A DNA stretch of 64,000 nucleotides, taken from positions 1 to 64,000 of the forward strand of contig CANJLW010000012.1 in NCBI GenBank assembly GCA_947475245.1, given 5' to 3'. Both the position numbers and the translations under genes were made by a program. The DNA comes from Acetobacteraceae bacterium (GTDB taxonomy: Bacteria; Pseudomonadota; Alphaproteobacteria; Acetobacterales; Acetobacteraceae). The number at the start of each line of letters is the position of its first letter. Position 1 is the first letter of the stretch. Under the pieces are notes generated by a model. The model saw only the letters and a list, made by a program, of their open reading frames with translations, was not told where the DNA came from and made no database searches. Positions 1 through 8,667 of the stretch are shown piece after piece.

Positions 1-240
1 AAGGAAGAGAAGGACGCGGAAGGACGCGCGAGGCGCCATGGCGCACTCTTGCACCACAGCTGCCTGGTCTGGGTGGCTTCCGAACAGACCGGAAACAACC
101 GGACAGATCGTGAGCTACAAAAACCGGACAGAATCATTAGCTCGCGACACCCAAACGGAGCATCGGAAATGATCGTTCGGCACGCCGCGGGAAAGCGGCT
201 ATAACCGGTGCCGTGCCAGAGTATCCCGGAGTTTGACGTC

Positions 241-861
241 ATGCCGCAGAACCCTCCCTTTTCCGAAGCCGGCGACGAAGGCCCGCGAACCGACCTGGAA
301 CAGCTTGACGCCTACCTGTCGTCGGAACGCTCTCCGCCGCGCTGCATGGACCTGTCGGAGCTGGACGGATTCATGGCCGGAATCCTGGCGGGACCGGAAA
401 CGATCCCGGCGTCGGAGTGGATCCCCGTGATCTGGGACGGCGATGAGGCCGCTTTCGAGAGCGAGGAGGAAGCCGAACAGATATTGGCGACCATCATGAA
501 TCGCTACGGCGAGATCGAGGTGGCCCTGGATGGCGATCCCGCCGACTTCATGCCTGTGTTCTGGGAAGACGACGAGGGAGAGCCGATCGTCTCCGACTGG
601 GCGCATGGCTTCATGCACGCGGTTTCGCTGCGCACCGACGCGTGGGACCCCGTGCTGCAGGACGAAGAGACCGCGCTGCTGCTGATCCCGATCGGCCTGA
701 TCGCCGGTCAGGCCGTGCCGGACATGGACGAAGAGTTCAAGCTGCCGGACGAGGAAATGGAAGACCTGTTGGAAGATGCCGACGAGATGCTGATTGCCTG
801 CGCCATCGGCCTGCGGACCTTCTGGCGCGATCGGCAACCGACGACACCCGTGCGCCACTAA
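241..861 (+). CDS. UPF0149 (YgfB/YecA) family protein
   Basis: Acidic soluble protein of 206 residues. The N-terminal half has the YecA-type pattern of a conserved 'LDGFMAGIL' helix near residue 42, followed by a long acidic helical stretch, and a second helical half carries 'WAHGFMHAV'. The C-terminal SEC-C zinc motif found in longer YecA proteins is absent. The molecular role of the family is not established. I chose the ATG at 241 because a CGGAG lies about nine bases upstream; a GTG at 208 would add 11 residues. It is the first gene of the window and runs convergently with the chemoreceptor gene downstream, 13 bases apart. Confidence 0.8.
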   Translation: MPQNPPFSEAGDEGPRTDLEQLDAYLSSERSPPRCMDLSELDGFMAGILAGPETIPASEWIPVIWDGDEAAFESEEEAEQILATIMNRYGEIEVALDGDPADFMPVFWEDDEGEPIVSDWAHGFMHAVSLRTDAWDPVLQDEETALLLIPIGLIAGQAVPDMDEEFKLPDEEMEDLLEDADEMLIACAIGLRTFWRDRQPTTPVRH

Positions 862-874
862 GCACGGGCCAGGT

Positions 875-2524
875 TCAGGCGGCCTTGCTCCGAGGCCCCC
901 TGTTGGCGACAAACCAACGGACCGCGATATCCCCGTCCACCGGGTTTACGAAGGCCAGATTGATCACGCTGTCGCGCGATCCGACGATCCTGACCCGTGT
1001 GTCGACGGGGCTGCCGGGGATACGCAGCACGATCACCGTCGGATTGGGCGGCAGCTTTGCCGCATCGGCGCGAATCTGGGCGCCGCCGGCCGAAATATCG
1101 CGTAGCCGCCCGCTCAGGATCGTGCCGTCCACGGTCAGGGTCGCTTCCGCGTCAATTGGGTAGCGTTCCTGCTCCCGCCGATCGGCAGTACGGATCTTTT
1201 CCATGAACATGCCGGATTGCTGACTGAGCCGAGCGGTGCCTTCGCGTAAATCGACGGAGGCGGTGGATACGTCGCGGGCATTGGCGGCGGTTTGTTCGGC
1301 GATGCTCAGCACTTTGCGCGCGCCGTCGGTCATATCGGCGGCACCGGCGGCCGCGGCCGCGGCGGAACGGCTGATTTCCTGCGTCGCCTGACCCTGCTGA
1401 TCCACCGCGTCGGCGATGGCGCCCGTGGTTTCGCGGATGCGATCGACCGCCTGGGCGATGTCGGTCATGGCATCCGCGATCTGCGAAACTACGCCCTGCA
1501 CGGCGTTGACCTGCACCCTGATGTCGTCCGTGGCCTTGGCGGTCTGCGCCGACAACGCCTTGACCTCTCCGGCGACGACCGCGAAGCCCTTGCCGGCATC
1601 CCCCGCGCGGGCGGCCTCGATGGTCGCGTTCAATGCCAGCAAATTGGTTTGTCCGGCGATGCTCTGGATCAGATTGACGACATCGCCGATCCGGGTCGCG
1701 GTCGTATTCAGCGTCTCGACAATCTCACCGGCGCGCCCGACCGTCGTCACGGCGACGGCGGTATTGTCCGCGGCCTGTTGCGTCTGGCGCGTGATCTCGC
1801 CGATCGATGCGGTGATTTCCTCGGCCGCTGAGGCGACCGCCTGCATGTTGGACGACGATTGATCGGCCGTTTCGCTGAGCGCCGAGGCCTCCGCGCTCGT
1901 GGAATTCGCCGATCCCAGCAGAAACTCCGCATTGGTGGTCAGCGTGCCGGCGGAGGTGTTGAGCGTGCCGGTGAAACCGTTGATGGCCTCTCCGAACTGA
2001 TCGGCCAGGGCTTCCAGCCGGGAACGGAACCCAACGCCGGTTTCCGCCAGATACGCCGTGACGACCAGTTGCAGGTCGAACAACACAGCGCGATCCACGG
2101 CCTGAATGGCCTGGGAGACCCGCTTCCGTCCGGTCGAACCCATCATGCGAGCGGTGAAGGTGTCAACGATCAGCGCATGAATCTCCTCCAACGCGATCAG
2201 GTAGGTGGAGATGTAGAAGCTGGGTTGCAGGCCGATCCTGGCATGCGTGGCCGCGATGCGTTCGACGGAGGCGACATAGTCGCCGTCAAAGACACCAGCG
2301 AACAGACGCTGCCAATGCTGCGCCTGACGCTTGCGCGCGCCGTCGATCCGATCCTGGTTCACGAACAACGCCTTGAGGTCGGCCTGATTCAGGATGTGGG
2401 CGTACATGATATCCAGAATGCGCGGTACCGCCGGTTCAACGACCGGCCAAAGCGCGCGTAGCTCGGCGCAGGTCTCGGCGGTGATACGTCCGAATTCGCG
2501 TGCGGAGTCCAAGGTGTCGGCCAT
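875..2524 (-). CDS. Globin-coupled methyl-accepting chemotaxis protein with C-terminal PilZ domain
   Basis: Soluble chemoreceptor of about 549 residues with no membrane segment. Residues about 10-160 are a protoglobin sensor: the 'THARIGL' motif supplies the expected proximal haem histidine (about His94), followed by the usual aromatic pattern. Residues about 200-420 are an MCP signalling coiled coil with the conserved hairpin tip '[15 protein letters not shown]'. The last 100 residues form a PilZ domain with an RxxxR-type 'RREQER' and 'DISAGGAQI', the cyclic-di-GMP binding signature. Inferred role: couples haem ligand (O2, redox) sensing to CheA/W and tunes it by c-di-GMP. No che genes are nearby. 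The start at 2524 is preceded by GGGA; an ATG at 2587 would add 21 residues. Confidence 0.9.
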   Translation of the reverse strand: MADTLDSAREFGRITAETCAELRALWPVVEPAVPRILDIMYAHILNQADLKALFVNQDRIDGARKRQAQHWQRLFAGVFDGDYVASVERIAATHARIGLQPSFYISTYLIALEEIHALIVDTFTARMMGSTGRKRVSQAIQAVDRAVLFDLQLVVTAYLAETGVGFRSRLEALADQFGEAINGFTGTLNTSAGTLTTNAEFLLGSANSTSAEASALSETADQSSSNMQAVASAAEEITASIGEITRQTQQAADNTAVAVTTVGRAGEIVETLNTTATRIGDVVNLIQSIAGQTNLLALNATIEAARAGDAGKGFAVVAGEVKALSAQTAKATDDIRVQVNAVQGVVSQIADAMTDIAQAVDRIRETTGAIADAVDQQGQATQEISRSAAAAAAGAADMTDGARKVLSIAEQTAANARDVSTASVDLREGTARLSQQSGMFMEKIRTADRREQERYPIDAEATLTVDGTILSGRLRDISAGGAQIRADAAKLPPNPTVIVLRIPGSPVDTRVRIVGSRDSVINLAFVNPVDGDIAVRWFVANRGPRSKAA

Positions 2525-2624
2525 GGCTAATCCCGGTTTGTAAGATGTGGCTTCGATTGGCGGACCCGAAGCCTGACGCAAATTCATGAACGAATTCTAA
2601 ACGAAATCGGTGTAAACGGCGGCG

Positions 2625-3221
2625 ATGCAATTTTTGACCGATTTTGCCGATCAGGCTGTCGTGCTGCCGTTGGTGCTCGCGCTGGGCCTGATGCTGGCTG
2701 TGCAGGGTTGGTGGTTCGGCGCGATTGTCTGGCTCTCGACGATCGCGGCGACATTCGCCGCCGTGCTGGCACTGAAGCTGATCTTTCTGGGTTGCGCGCA
2801 GGCCTTCGGGCCGGACTTCGCGATGTGGCACCTGCAGAGCCCCAGCGGTCACGCCGCCGCGGCGACAATGCTGGCGGGCGGGATCGTGTGTCTGATCACG
2901 GCGCGCGCGCCGCTCGCCATCGCGGGAGGACTGGCGATCGGGACGATCATCGGCATCACGCGCCTGGCGCTACAGGTCCACAGCGTGGCGGAAGTCGCGT
3001 TGGGCGTCGTTGTCGGCCTGATCGGCGTCGCTTCCCTGGCCCGAATGATCGGCCAACCGCCGAAGCTGCGATTGGCGCCGATGGCCGCCGTCGTGGTTGC
3101 CATCGTCGGTCTGTTTCACGGCCTGCATCTGCCCGCGGAGACCGCGATCCGCGACGGCGCGCTGCAGGCCGGCATCATCGCGCCGTTCTGCCGGTTGGAC
3201 GATCCTCAGGCGCGTCCGTAG
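2625..3221 (+). CDS. PAP2-like membrane phosphatase, divergent
   Basis: Integral membrane protein of 198 residues with about five hydrophobic segments. It carries the second PAP2 phosphatase motif, 'SPSGHAA' at residues 72-78, and a third-motif-like R113-x5-H119-x3-E123, where the usual final Asp is Glu. The first motif (KxxxxxxRP) is not evident, so activity on lipid or isoprenoid phosphates is likely but unproven. It is divergent from the chemoreceptor gene and its 3' end overlaps the convergent GDP-mannose gene by 16 bases. Confidence 0.7.
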   Translation: MQFLTDFADQAVVLPLVLALGLMLAVQGWWFGAIVWLSTIAATFAAVLALKLIFLGCAQAFGPDFAMWHLQSPSGHAAAATMLAGGIVCLITARAPLAIAGGLAIGTIIGITRLALQVHSVAEVALGVVVGLIGVASLARMIGQPPKLRLAPMAAVVVAIVGLFHGLHLPAETAIRDGALQAGIIAPFCRLDDPQARP

Positions 3222-4630
3222 GTATCTTCCAGGCGGACGATGTCGTCTTCCCCCAGATAGGCGCCGGACTGCACTTCGATCAGCGTCAGCGGGATGCGGC
3301 CCGGGTTCTCCAACCGATGTACGCAGCCCAGCGGCAAGTAGACACTTTCATTCTCGCGCAGGATCATCGTTTCGGCGTCGCGCGTCACCCGCGCCGTGCC
3401 GTTGACCACGACCCAATGTTCCGCCCGATGAAAATGGCTTTGCAGCGATAATTGGCGGCCCGGCGAAACGACGATGCGCTTGACCTGGAACCGATCGCCC
3501 TGCGTCAGGCTCTCGTAATAGCCCCAGGGGCGATAGGTGCGGTTATGCGCCACGGCTTCGGTCCGGCCGGCCGCTTTCAGGCGTTCGACGACCTTTTTGA
3601 CGTCCTGCGCCTGATCGCGGTGCATCGCCAGCACCACGTCCTCCGTCACCACCACGACCACGTCGCTCAACCCGACGACGGCGGCCAGCATGCCGTCGCT
3701 GCGAACGTAGCAATTCCGCGCGCCTTCCAGCAGCACATCGCCGATCGCGACGTTGCCCGCCGCGTCCTTGCCGCCCAGTTCCCACAGCGCGCTCCAACTG
3801 CCGACATCCGACCAGCCGATCGTGGCGGGCACCACGGCGGCCATGGAGGTGCGTTCGGCGACGGCGTGATCCAGGCTGATCGACGGGCAGGCCTTGAACG
3901 CGTCGACTCCCAGTCGGATGAAGTCGAGGTCGTCATGCCGAGCGGCGACGGAGGCGCGGATATGCGGCAGAATGTCGGGGGCGTGCGTGTCCAGTTCGGC
4001 CAGCAACGCGCGGGCGGTGAACACGAACATGCCGGAATTCCAGAGATAGCCGCCATCGGCGACCAGGCGTTCGGCGGTGGCCGCGTCGGGCTTTTCGACG
4101 AAGCGGGTGACGGCGAAGACCCCCGGCGCATCGGCCAGCGGCGCACCCTGGGCGATATAGCCATAGCCGGTTTCCGGCGCCGTGGGGTTCATCCCGAAGG
4201 TGACGATCCTTCCGGTGCTTGCGGCCACGGCGGCGGCTTCCAACGCCACATGCAGCGCCTGTGTATCGGCGATCGACGCGTCGGCGGCCATCATCCACAG
4301 CACGGCATCGGGATCGTCCTCGGCCACCAGCACGGCGGCGGCGGCGATCGCGGGGGCGCTGTTGCGCCCGATCGGCTCCAACACAATGCGCGCGTCGGTA
4401 ATGCCGGCGGCGCGCAACTGTTCGGCGATCAGAAACCGGTGTTCGTGATTGCACACGACGATCGGCGGGGCGAAGCGCTCCCCACGCGCCCGCAGCGCGG
4501 TTTCCTGCATCAGCGTGTGGTCCGACATCAGTGGCCAAAGCTGCTTGGGGAAGCTTTCGCGCGACACCGGCCATAGCCGGGTGCCGGAGCCGCCGGAGAG
4601 AATGACAGGGACGATACGGGGTTCGGGCAT
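3206..4630 (-). CDS. manC: Bifunctional mannose-1-phosphate guanylyltransferase / mannose-6-phosphate isomerase
   Basis: 474 residues, the usual length of the type II PMI-GMP fusion (AlgA/XanB/ManC/CpsB). The N-terminal nucleotidyltransferase domain begins with the GTP-binding signature 'GGSGTRLWPVSRESFPKQ' at residues 13-30, and 'FVEKPD' lies near residue 175. The C-terminal cupin (about residues 350-470) carries 'QSHFHRAEHW', the metal-binding isomerase motif. The enzyme makes GDP-mannose from fructose-6-phosphate (with a phosphomannomutase) for exopolysaccharide or lipopolysaccharide. No other nucleotide-sugar or polysaccharide export genes are adjacent, so the destination of GDP-mannose is unknown here. 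Confidence 0.95.
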   Translation of the reverse strand: MPEPRIVPVILSGGSGTRLWPVSRESFPKQLWPLMSDHTLMQETALRARGERFAPPIVVCNHEHRFLIAEQLRAAGITDARIVLEPIGRNSAPAIAAAAVLVAEDDPDAVLWMMAADASIADTQALHVALEAAAVAASTGRIVTFGMNPTAPETGYGYIAQGAPLADAPGVFAVTRFVEKPDAATAERLVADGGYLWNSGMFVFTARALLAELDTHAPDILPHIRASVAARHDDLDFIRLGVDAFKACPSISLDHAVAERTSMAAVVPATIGWSDVGSWSALWELGGKDAAGNVAIGDVLLEGARNCYVRSDGMLAAVVGLSDVVVVVTEDVVLAMHRDQAQDVKKVVERLKAAGRTEAVAHNRTYRPWGYYESLTQGDRFQVKRIVVSPGRQLSLQSHFHRAEHWVVVNGTARVTRDAETMILRENESVYLPLGCVHRLENPGRIPLTLIEVQSGAYLGEDDIVRLEDTYGRA

Positions 4631-4713
4631 GATCTGATCGGCCTGAGCGGTGGGACTGTGTTCTTGCCGTGCCGACGCCCCGCTGCCAAGCCGCGATTAC
4701 AACAGGCGCGCCG

Positions 4714-5901
4714 TCACGCCTCCGCATCCCATCCGTTTGCCGCGTCGCCGAAGAACACGTCGGTGGAAATTTCCGCCGGCGTCCGACAGCCGGTATAGGC
4801 CATGGTCTTGTCGAGTTCGGTCTTGATGAAGCCGATCGCCTTCGACGCGCCGGCCTCTCCGCCGACCGCCGTGCCGTACAGCGTCGCCCGTCCGGTCAGC
4901 ACCGCCTTCGCGCCCAGGGCGAGCGCCTTGAGGATGTCGGAACCGCGTCGGATGCCGGAATCGAGGATCAACGTGGTCTTGTCGCCAACCTCCGCCGCCA
5001 GGGTCGGCAGCACCGACAGGGTCGCGGCGGCGCTGTCCATGTTGCGTCCGCCATGGTTCGACACGATCAGACCGTCGACCCCCGCCGCGATCGCGCGATG
5101 CGCGTCGTCGACCCGGTTCACGCCCTTAAGCATCAGGATCCCCGGCCACATGTCGCGGAAAATCTTGATGTCGTCCCAGTTCAGCGAATCCAGCCGCATC
5201 GCGTCGCTGCGTCCGGCCGATCCGCTGGTGATGGTGCCCTGAAACTCCGCCGGGTAGTTCTCGTGCTTCGGCATGCCGATCGTCGTCAGGTAGCGGCCCA
5301 TCACCCCCAGCGTCCAGGCCGGATGCAGCGCGACGTCGAACAGAAACCGCGCCGATGGATTGAAGGGCAGGGCGAAACCGTTGCGGTTGTTGTATTCCCG
5401 GTTTGGCGCAACGGCTGAATCGACGGTGACGATCAGCGCCTCGTACCCCGCCTTTTTGGCGCGTTCGATGATCTGATAGGACAGGTCCCGTCGCTTCCAG
5501 ACGTAAAGCTGAAACCACAGCCGCCCGCCGGCCTGATCGGCGATGGTTTCCATCGCCGTCATCGACGCCGTCGACAGCGTCAGCGGAATGTTCGCCGCCG
5601 CCGCCGCCTTGGCCAGCGCAAGTTCGCCGCGATACCAGCACAGCCCCGCCGCGCCGGTCGGCGCGATCGCCATCGGTATCGCCATTTCCTTGCCGAACAG
5701 CGTCGTTTTGGTCGTGCGGCCCGACACATCGAGCAACGCGCGATGGCGCAGCTTGATGTCCTGGAACACCGAGCGGTTCGCCGCCAGCGCCAGATGGTCT
5801 TCCGTCGCGCGATCGACGAATTCGAACACGCCGCGCGGCAGACGGCGTTTCGCCGCCGCCCGCAGATCGTTGACGTTGTAACAGTTGTCGAGCGCGGCCA
5901 T
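4714..5901 (-). CDS. FMN-dependent alpha-hydroxy-acid oxidizing protein (LldD/MdlB family), copy 2
   Basis: 395 residues, normal length for the glycolate oxidase/lactate dehydrogenase TIM-barrel family. The catalytic 'SNHGGRNMDSA' motif (His and Arg of the active site) is intact, as are 'PTGAAGL' near residue 82 and 'DSGIRRGSDI' of the FMN phosphate site. It oxidises a small 2-hydroxy acid to the 2-keto acid; the exact substrate cannot be read from sequence. Its start has an AGGAG seven bases upstream and lies nine bases downstream of a close paralogue (next feature), so the two are a tandem duplication in one operon. Confidence 0.9.
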   Translation of the reverse strand: MAALDNCYNVNDLRAAAKRRLPRGVFEFVDRATEDHLALAANRSVFQDIKLRHRALLDVSGRTTKTTLFGKEMAIPMAIAPTGAAGLCWYRGELALAKAAAAANIPLTLSTASMTAMETIADQAGGRLWFQLYVWKRRDLSYQIIERAKKAGYEALIVTVDSAVAPNREYNNRNGFALPFNPSARFLFDVALHPAWTLGVMGRYLTTIGMPKHENYPAEFQGTITSGSAGRSDAMRLDSLNWDDIKIFRDMWPGILMLKGVNRVDDAHRAIAAGVDGLIVSNHGGRNMDSAAATLSVLPTLAAEVGDKTTLILDSGIRRGSDILKALALGAKAVLTGRATLYGTAVGGEAGASKAIGFIKTELDKTMAYTGCRTPAEISTDVFFGDAANGWDAEA

Positions 5902-5910
5902 CGGTGGCTC

Positions 5911-7095
5911 CTAGCGTCCGGTCATCGCGTTGCGGGCGCTGTCGCCGAAGAAGATGTCGGTCGAAATCTCGTCCACCCCGTTGCAGCCGGTATAGGCCAT
6001 GGTCTTGTCCATCTCGGTCTTGATGATCCCGACCGCCTTCGACGCCCCGGCTTCGCCGCCGACCGCCGTGCCGTACAGCGTCGCTCGTCCGGTCAGCACG
6101 CATTTGGCGCCGAGGGCGACGGCCTTGACGATGTCGGAGCCGCGTCGCACGCCGGAATCCAGGATGACCGTGATTTTGTCGCCGACCGCCTGGGCGATCT
6201 CGGGCAGCATGTCGATCGTTGCCGCCGCGCTGTCCATGTTACGCCCGCCGTGGTTCGACACGACGATCCCGTCGACACCGGCGCTGACCGCGCGCAGCGC
6301 GTCGTCGACCCGGTTGATGCCCTTGAGCATCAGAATGCCCGGCCACTTGTCGCGGAAAATTTTGATGTCGTCCCAGCTCAGCGTGTCCTGACGCATCACT
6401 TCGCGCGTGTGCGCGTCGTTGCCGATCGGCCGGCGATAGGGTTCCGGGTAGTTCTCGTTACGCGGCATGCCGATTGTGGTGAAGTATTTCAACAGCACGG
6501 AGGTGAACCACGCGGGGTGCTGCATGATGTCCCAGGTGAACCGCCAGGTCGGGTGGAACGGCAGCAGGAAGCCGTTCTTGGCATTATATTCGCGGTTCGG
6601 CGGCACGATGGTGTCGGTGGTGACGATCAGCGCCTCGAACCCATTATTCTTGGCGCGTTCGATCAACTGGTACGACAATTCCCGCTGCTTCCAGACGTAA
6701 AGCTGGAACCACAGGCGAAAATTCGCCTCCTTGGCGATTTTTTCCATCGACGTCATGGCGCCGGTCGCCAGCGTGAACGGGATTTTCATCTTCGCCGCGG
6801 CCTTGGCGAGTTCCAGTTCCCCCTCGTGCCAGCACAGCCCCGCCGCGCCGGTGGGCGCGATCGCCATCGGCAGGGCGATTTCCTTGCCGAACAGCGTGGT
6901 CTTGGTGGACCGGCCCGAGACATCGACCAAAGACCGATGCAGCAGCTTGATCTTTTCGAAGCTCGCGCGGTTGTTGCGCAACGCCAGTTCGTCTTCGGTC
7001 GAACGATCGACGAATTCAAACACACCGCGCGGCAAGCGGCGTTTGGCCGCTTCGCGCAAATCGAACACGTTGTAGCAATTGTCGAGCGCGGCCAT
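5911..7095 (-). CDS. FMN-dependent alpha-hydroxy-acid oxidizing protein (LldD/MdlB family), copy 1
   Basis: 394 residues, first gene of a tandem pair. The N-terminus 'MAALDNCYNVFDLREAAKRR' differs from the downstream copy at only two of 20 positions, and the catalytic 'SNHGGRNMDSA' motif is identical, but the middle (about residues 200-250, the variable loop 4 region) differs clearly, which suggests divergence in substrate range. I chose the ATG at 7095, five codons inside the longest frame, because a GGGGA sits eight bases upstream and because this makes both paralogues begin at the same residue. Confidence 0.9.
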   Translation of the reverse strand: MAALDNCYNVFDLREAAKRRLPRGVFEFVDRSTEDELALRNNRASFEKIKLLHRSLVDVSGRSTKTTLFGKEIALPMAIAPTGAAGLCWHEGELELAKAAAKMKIPFTLATGAMTSMEKIAKEANFRLWFQLYVWKQRELSYQLIERAKNNGFEALIVTTDTIVPPNREYNAKNGFLLPFHPTWRFTWDIMQHPAWFTSVLLKYFTTIGMPRNENYPEPYRRPIGNDAHTREVMRQDTLSWDDIKIFRDKWPGILMLKGINRVDDALRAVSAGVDGIVVSNHGGRNMDSAAATIDMLPEIAQAVGDKITVILDSGVRRGSDIVKAVALGAKCVLTGRATLYGTAVGGEAGASKAVGIIKTEMDKTMAYTGCNGVDEISTDIFFGDSARNAMTGR

Positions 7096-7208
7096 GCGGA
7101 CAGTCCCCAATTTGTCACAGTCTTGGGAGAGTCCTAGGACAGTTTCCCCGTTATGGGAACCGCCGGCTGGGCCGCGTCGGCGTCAATCGTATCGCGCGGG
7201 ATGTCCGC

Positions 7209-7562
7209 CTATTCGGCGTCGGTCTCGCGCAGGATCGATGTGCGCAACGGCAGGATCTCCCCCATCCACATCGCATTCAGCGTGTGGTCATCGCGGGGAC
7301 GACCGGATTCAGGGTGTAACAGCACCGTCAGACCCATCCTGTTCATCATCAGGAACGGCGCGAGGGTTGGAAACTGATCCGGCGTGAAGGCGATCTGATA
7401 CATCGCGGTCGGGTGCGGCCCGACGGGAATGTCGTGCCAACGCCCCATGCGCACGTCGAACCGTTCCTGTATCCAGGCGCGCAGTTGCGCGGCTCGCTCG
7501 CGGCTGACCGCGTCGTAATAGATATGCGCGTGATATTCGGTGATCCGGGCGGGATCGATCAT
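7209..7562 (-). CDS. DOPA 4,5-dioxygenase family protein
   Basis: Small protein of 117 residues matching the DOPA 4,5-dioxygenase/aromatic ring-cleaving dioxygenase family (ferredoxin-like fold). It shows the family's histidine-rich pattern: 'YHAHIYYD' near the N-terminus, 'GPHPTAMYQI' in the middle and 'LLHPESGRPRDDHTLNAMW' near the end. In bacteria the substrate is usually unknown. The start at 7562 is chosen because a GGAG lies eight bases upstream and the conserved region begins about eight residues later; the longer frame from 7658 would run into the end of the next gene. Confidence 0.8.
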   Translation of the reverse strand: MIDPARITEYHAHIYYDAVSRERAAQLRAWIQERFDVRMGRWHDIPVGPHPTAMYQIAFTPDQFPTLAPFLMMNRMGLTVLLHPESGRPRDDHTLNAMWMGEILPLRTSILRETDAE

Positions 7563-7635
7563 TGGGGCAACTCCGGCAACGGCGATAGGGGCACCATACA
7601 TTGTGCCCGGCGCGCCGATGTCCAGACGCGATGCC

Positions 7636-8568
7636 CTATCGACCGCGGCGCAACCCACGCAGCGCCAGCAATCCTGCCGCGAATATTCCGCCGGTCATGG
7701 GTTCCGGTACTTCCAACGGGGCGAGGGAGGCCAGATCGCCGCCCCCGGCATTGAACACCGGGTAGAAATTCTCGTTGAACGTCGTCCGGGTGTACGACGG
7801 CAGCGCGTATTGAAACAGATCGTCGTTGGCGTCGCCGTCCAGCGTGAACAGGACATCCGTATTGTCGTACCCGCCGGCCGCGAGCCCGCTGTTATAGACG
7901 GGAATGCTTGGGAAAAACGGATCGGGCGTCGTATCGACGAACGCCTGCGTCGCCTCTCCTGTATCCAGGTCGAGCGTATAGAACGTCGGACCGTCAAAGC
8001 CCGATTGCTCGAACCGATAGGTCGTCAGCACCACCGTGCCGTCCATGCGCTGCGCGATATCCGTCCCCGGAGAAATCTCACGCGGCAATCCGCCGACGGT
8101 GATCGGCGTTTCACTGATGACGGCACCGCTGGCAGGGTCGATCCGCAACAGGCTGTTGGCCGCCGAATCCACCACCCACAGCCGGTCCTGCCGGTCGAAC
8201 ATCGCCCCGCGCATCGAGCGGCCCGTCATCGCGGACCCGACTGCCGTCGCCACCGCGGTCGACGTGCTGATCGCCACCAGCCGCGACGTGGGGCTGGCAT
8301 CCGTGCCGGTCATTTCGAAGCCAAGCAGACCATAGGTACGGGAGAGGGCGAGGCCGTCGATATCGACCTGGCTGCTGTCGCGCGTGACCGCGCCGATGAT
8401 GGAGACGCCGGTTCCCGAGGAATCGGAAAACGAAAACAGTACCGCCGGTGCCGTAGAAACCTCCGTGCCGCCGGGAGAGAGAGACTTCACGCCGAAGATG
8501 GTTTCCGCGCGCGCGGGGACGGCCAGAACCAACAGCGCGGCCACTATTGGCGAAATATGGAACGGCAC
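7636..8568 (-). CDS. PEP-CTERM sorting-domain protein with beta-propeller-like repeats
   Basis: 310 residues. An N-terminal signal peptide (about residues 1-21, ending 'PARA') is followed by a beta-rich body with short repeated strands such as 'LLRIDPASG' and 'LDLDTGE', typical of propeller-type secreted proteins. The C-terminus has the PEP-CTERM anchor: 'VPEP', a hydrophobic helix and a terminal arginine cluster 'LRGLRRGR'. Such proteins are processed by an exosortase, usually in exopolysaccharide-producing bacteria; no exosortase gene is in the window. Cargo function is unknown. Upstream DNA (8569-8660) is AT-rich and probably holds the promoter. Confidence 0.85.
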   Translation of the reverse strand: MPFHISPIVAALLVLAVPARAETIFGVKSLSPGGTEVSTAPAVLFSFSDSSGTGVSIIGAVTRDSSQVDIDGLALSRTYGLLGFEMTGTDASPTSRLVAISTSTAVATAVGSAMTGRSMRGAMFDRQDRLWVVDSAANSLLRIDPASGAVISETPITVGGLPREISPGTDIAQRMDGTVVLTTYRFEQSGFDGPTFYTLDLDTGEATQAFVDTTPDPFFPSIPVYNSGLAAGGYDNTDVLFTLDGDANDDLFQYALPSYTRTTFNENFYPVFNAGGGDLASLAPLEVPEPMTGGIFAAGLLALRGLRRGR

Positions 8569-8667
8569 AGGAAACTCTCCAATAATCGACGCGACAATAA
8601 TTTTTTATACGATCGGGGTTCGACCGCAACAAGCATTTTCCCGCCACCCGCAAGCGTCAGGCAGTCA

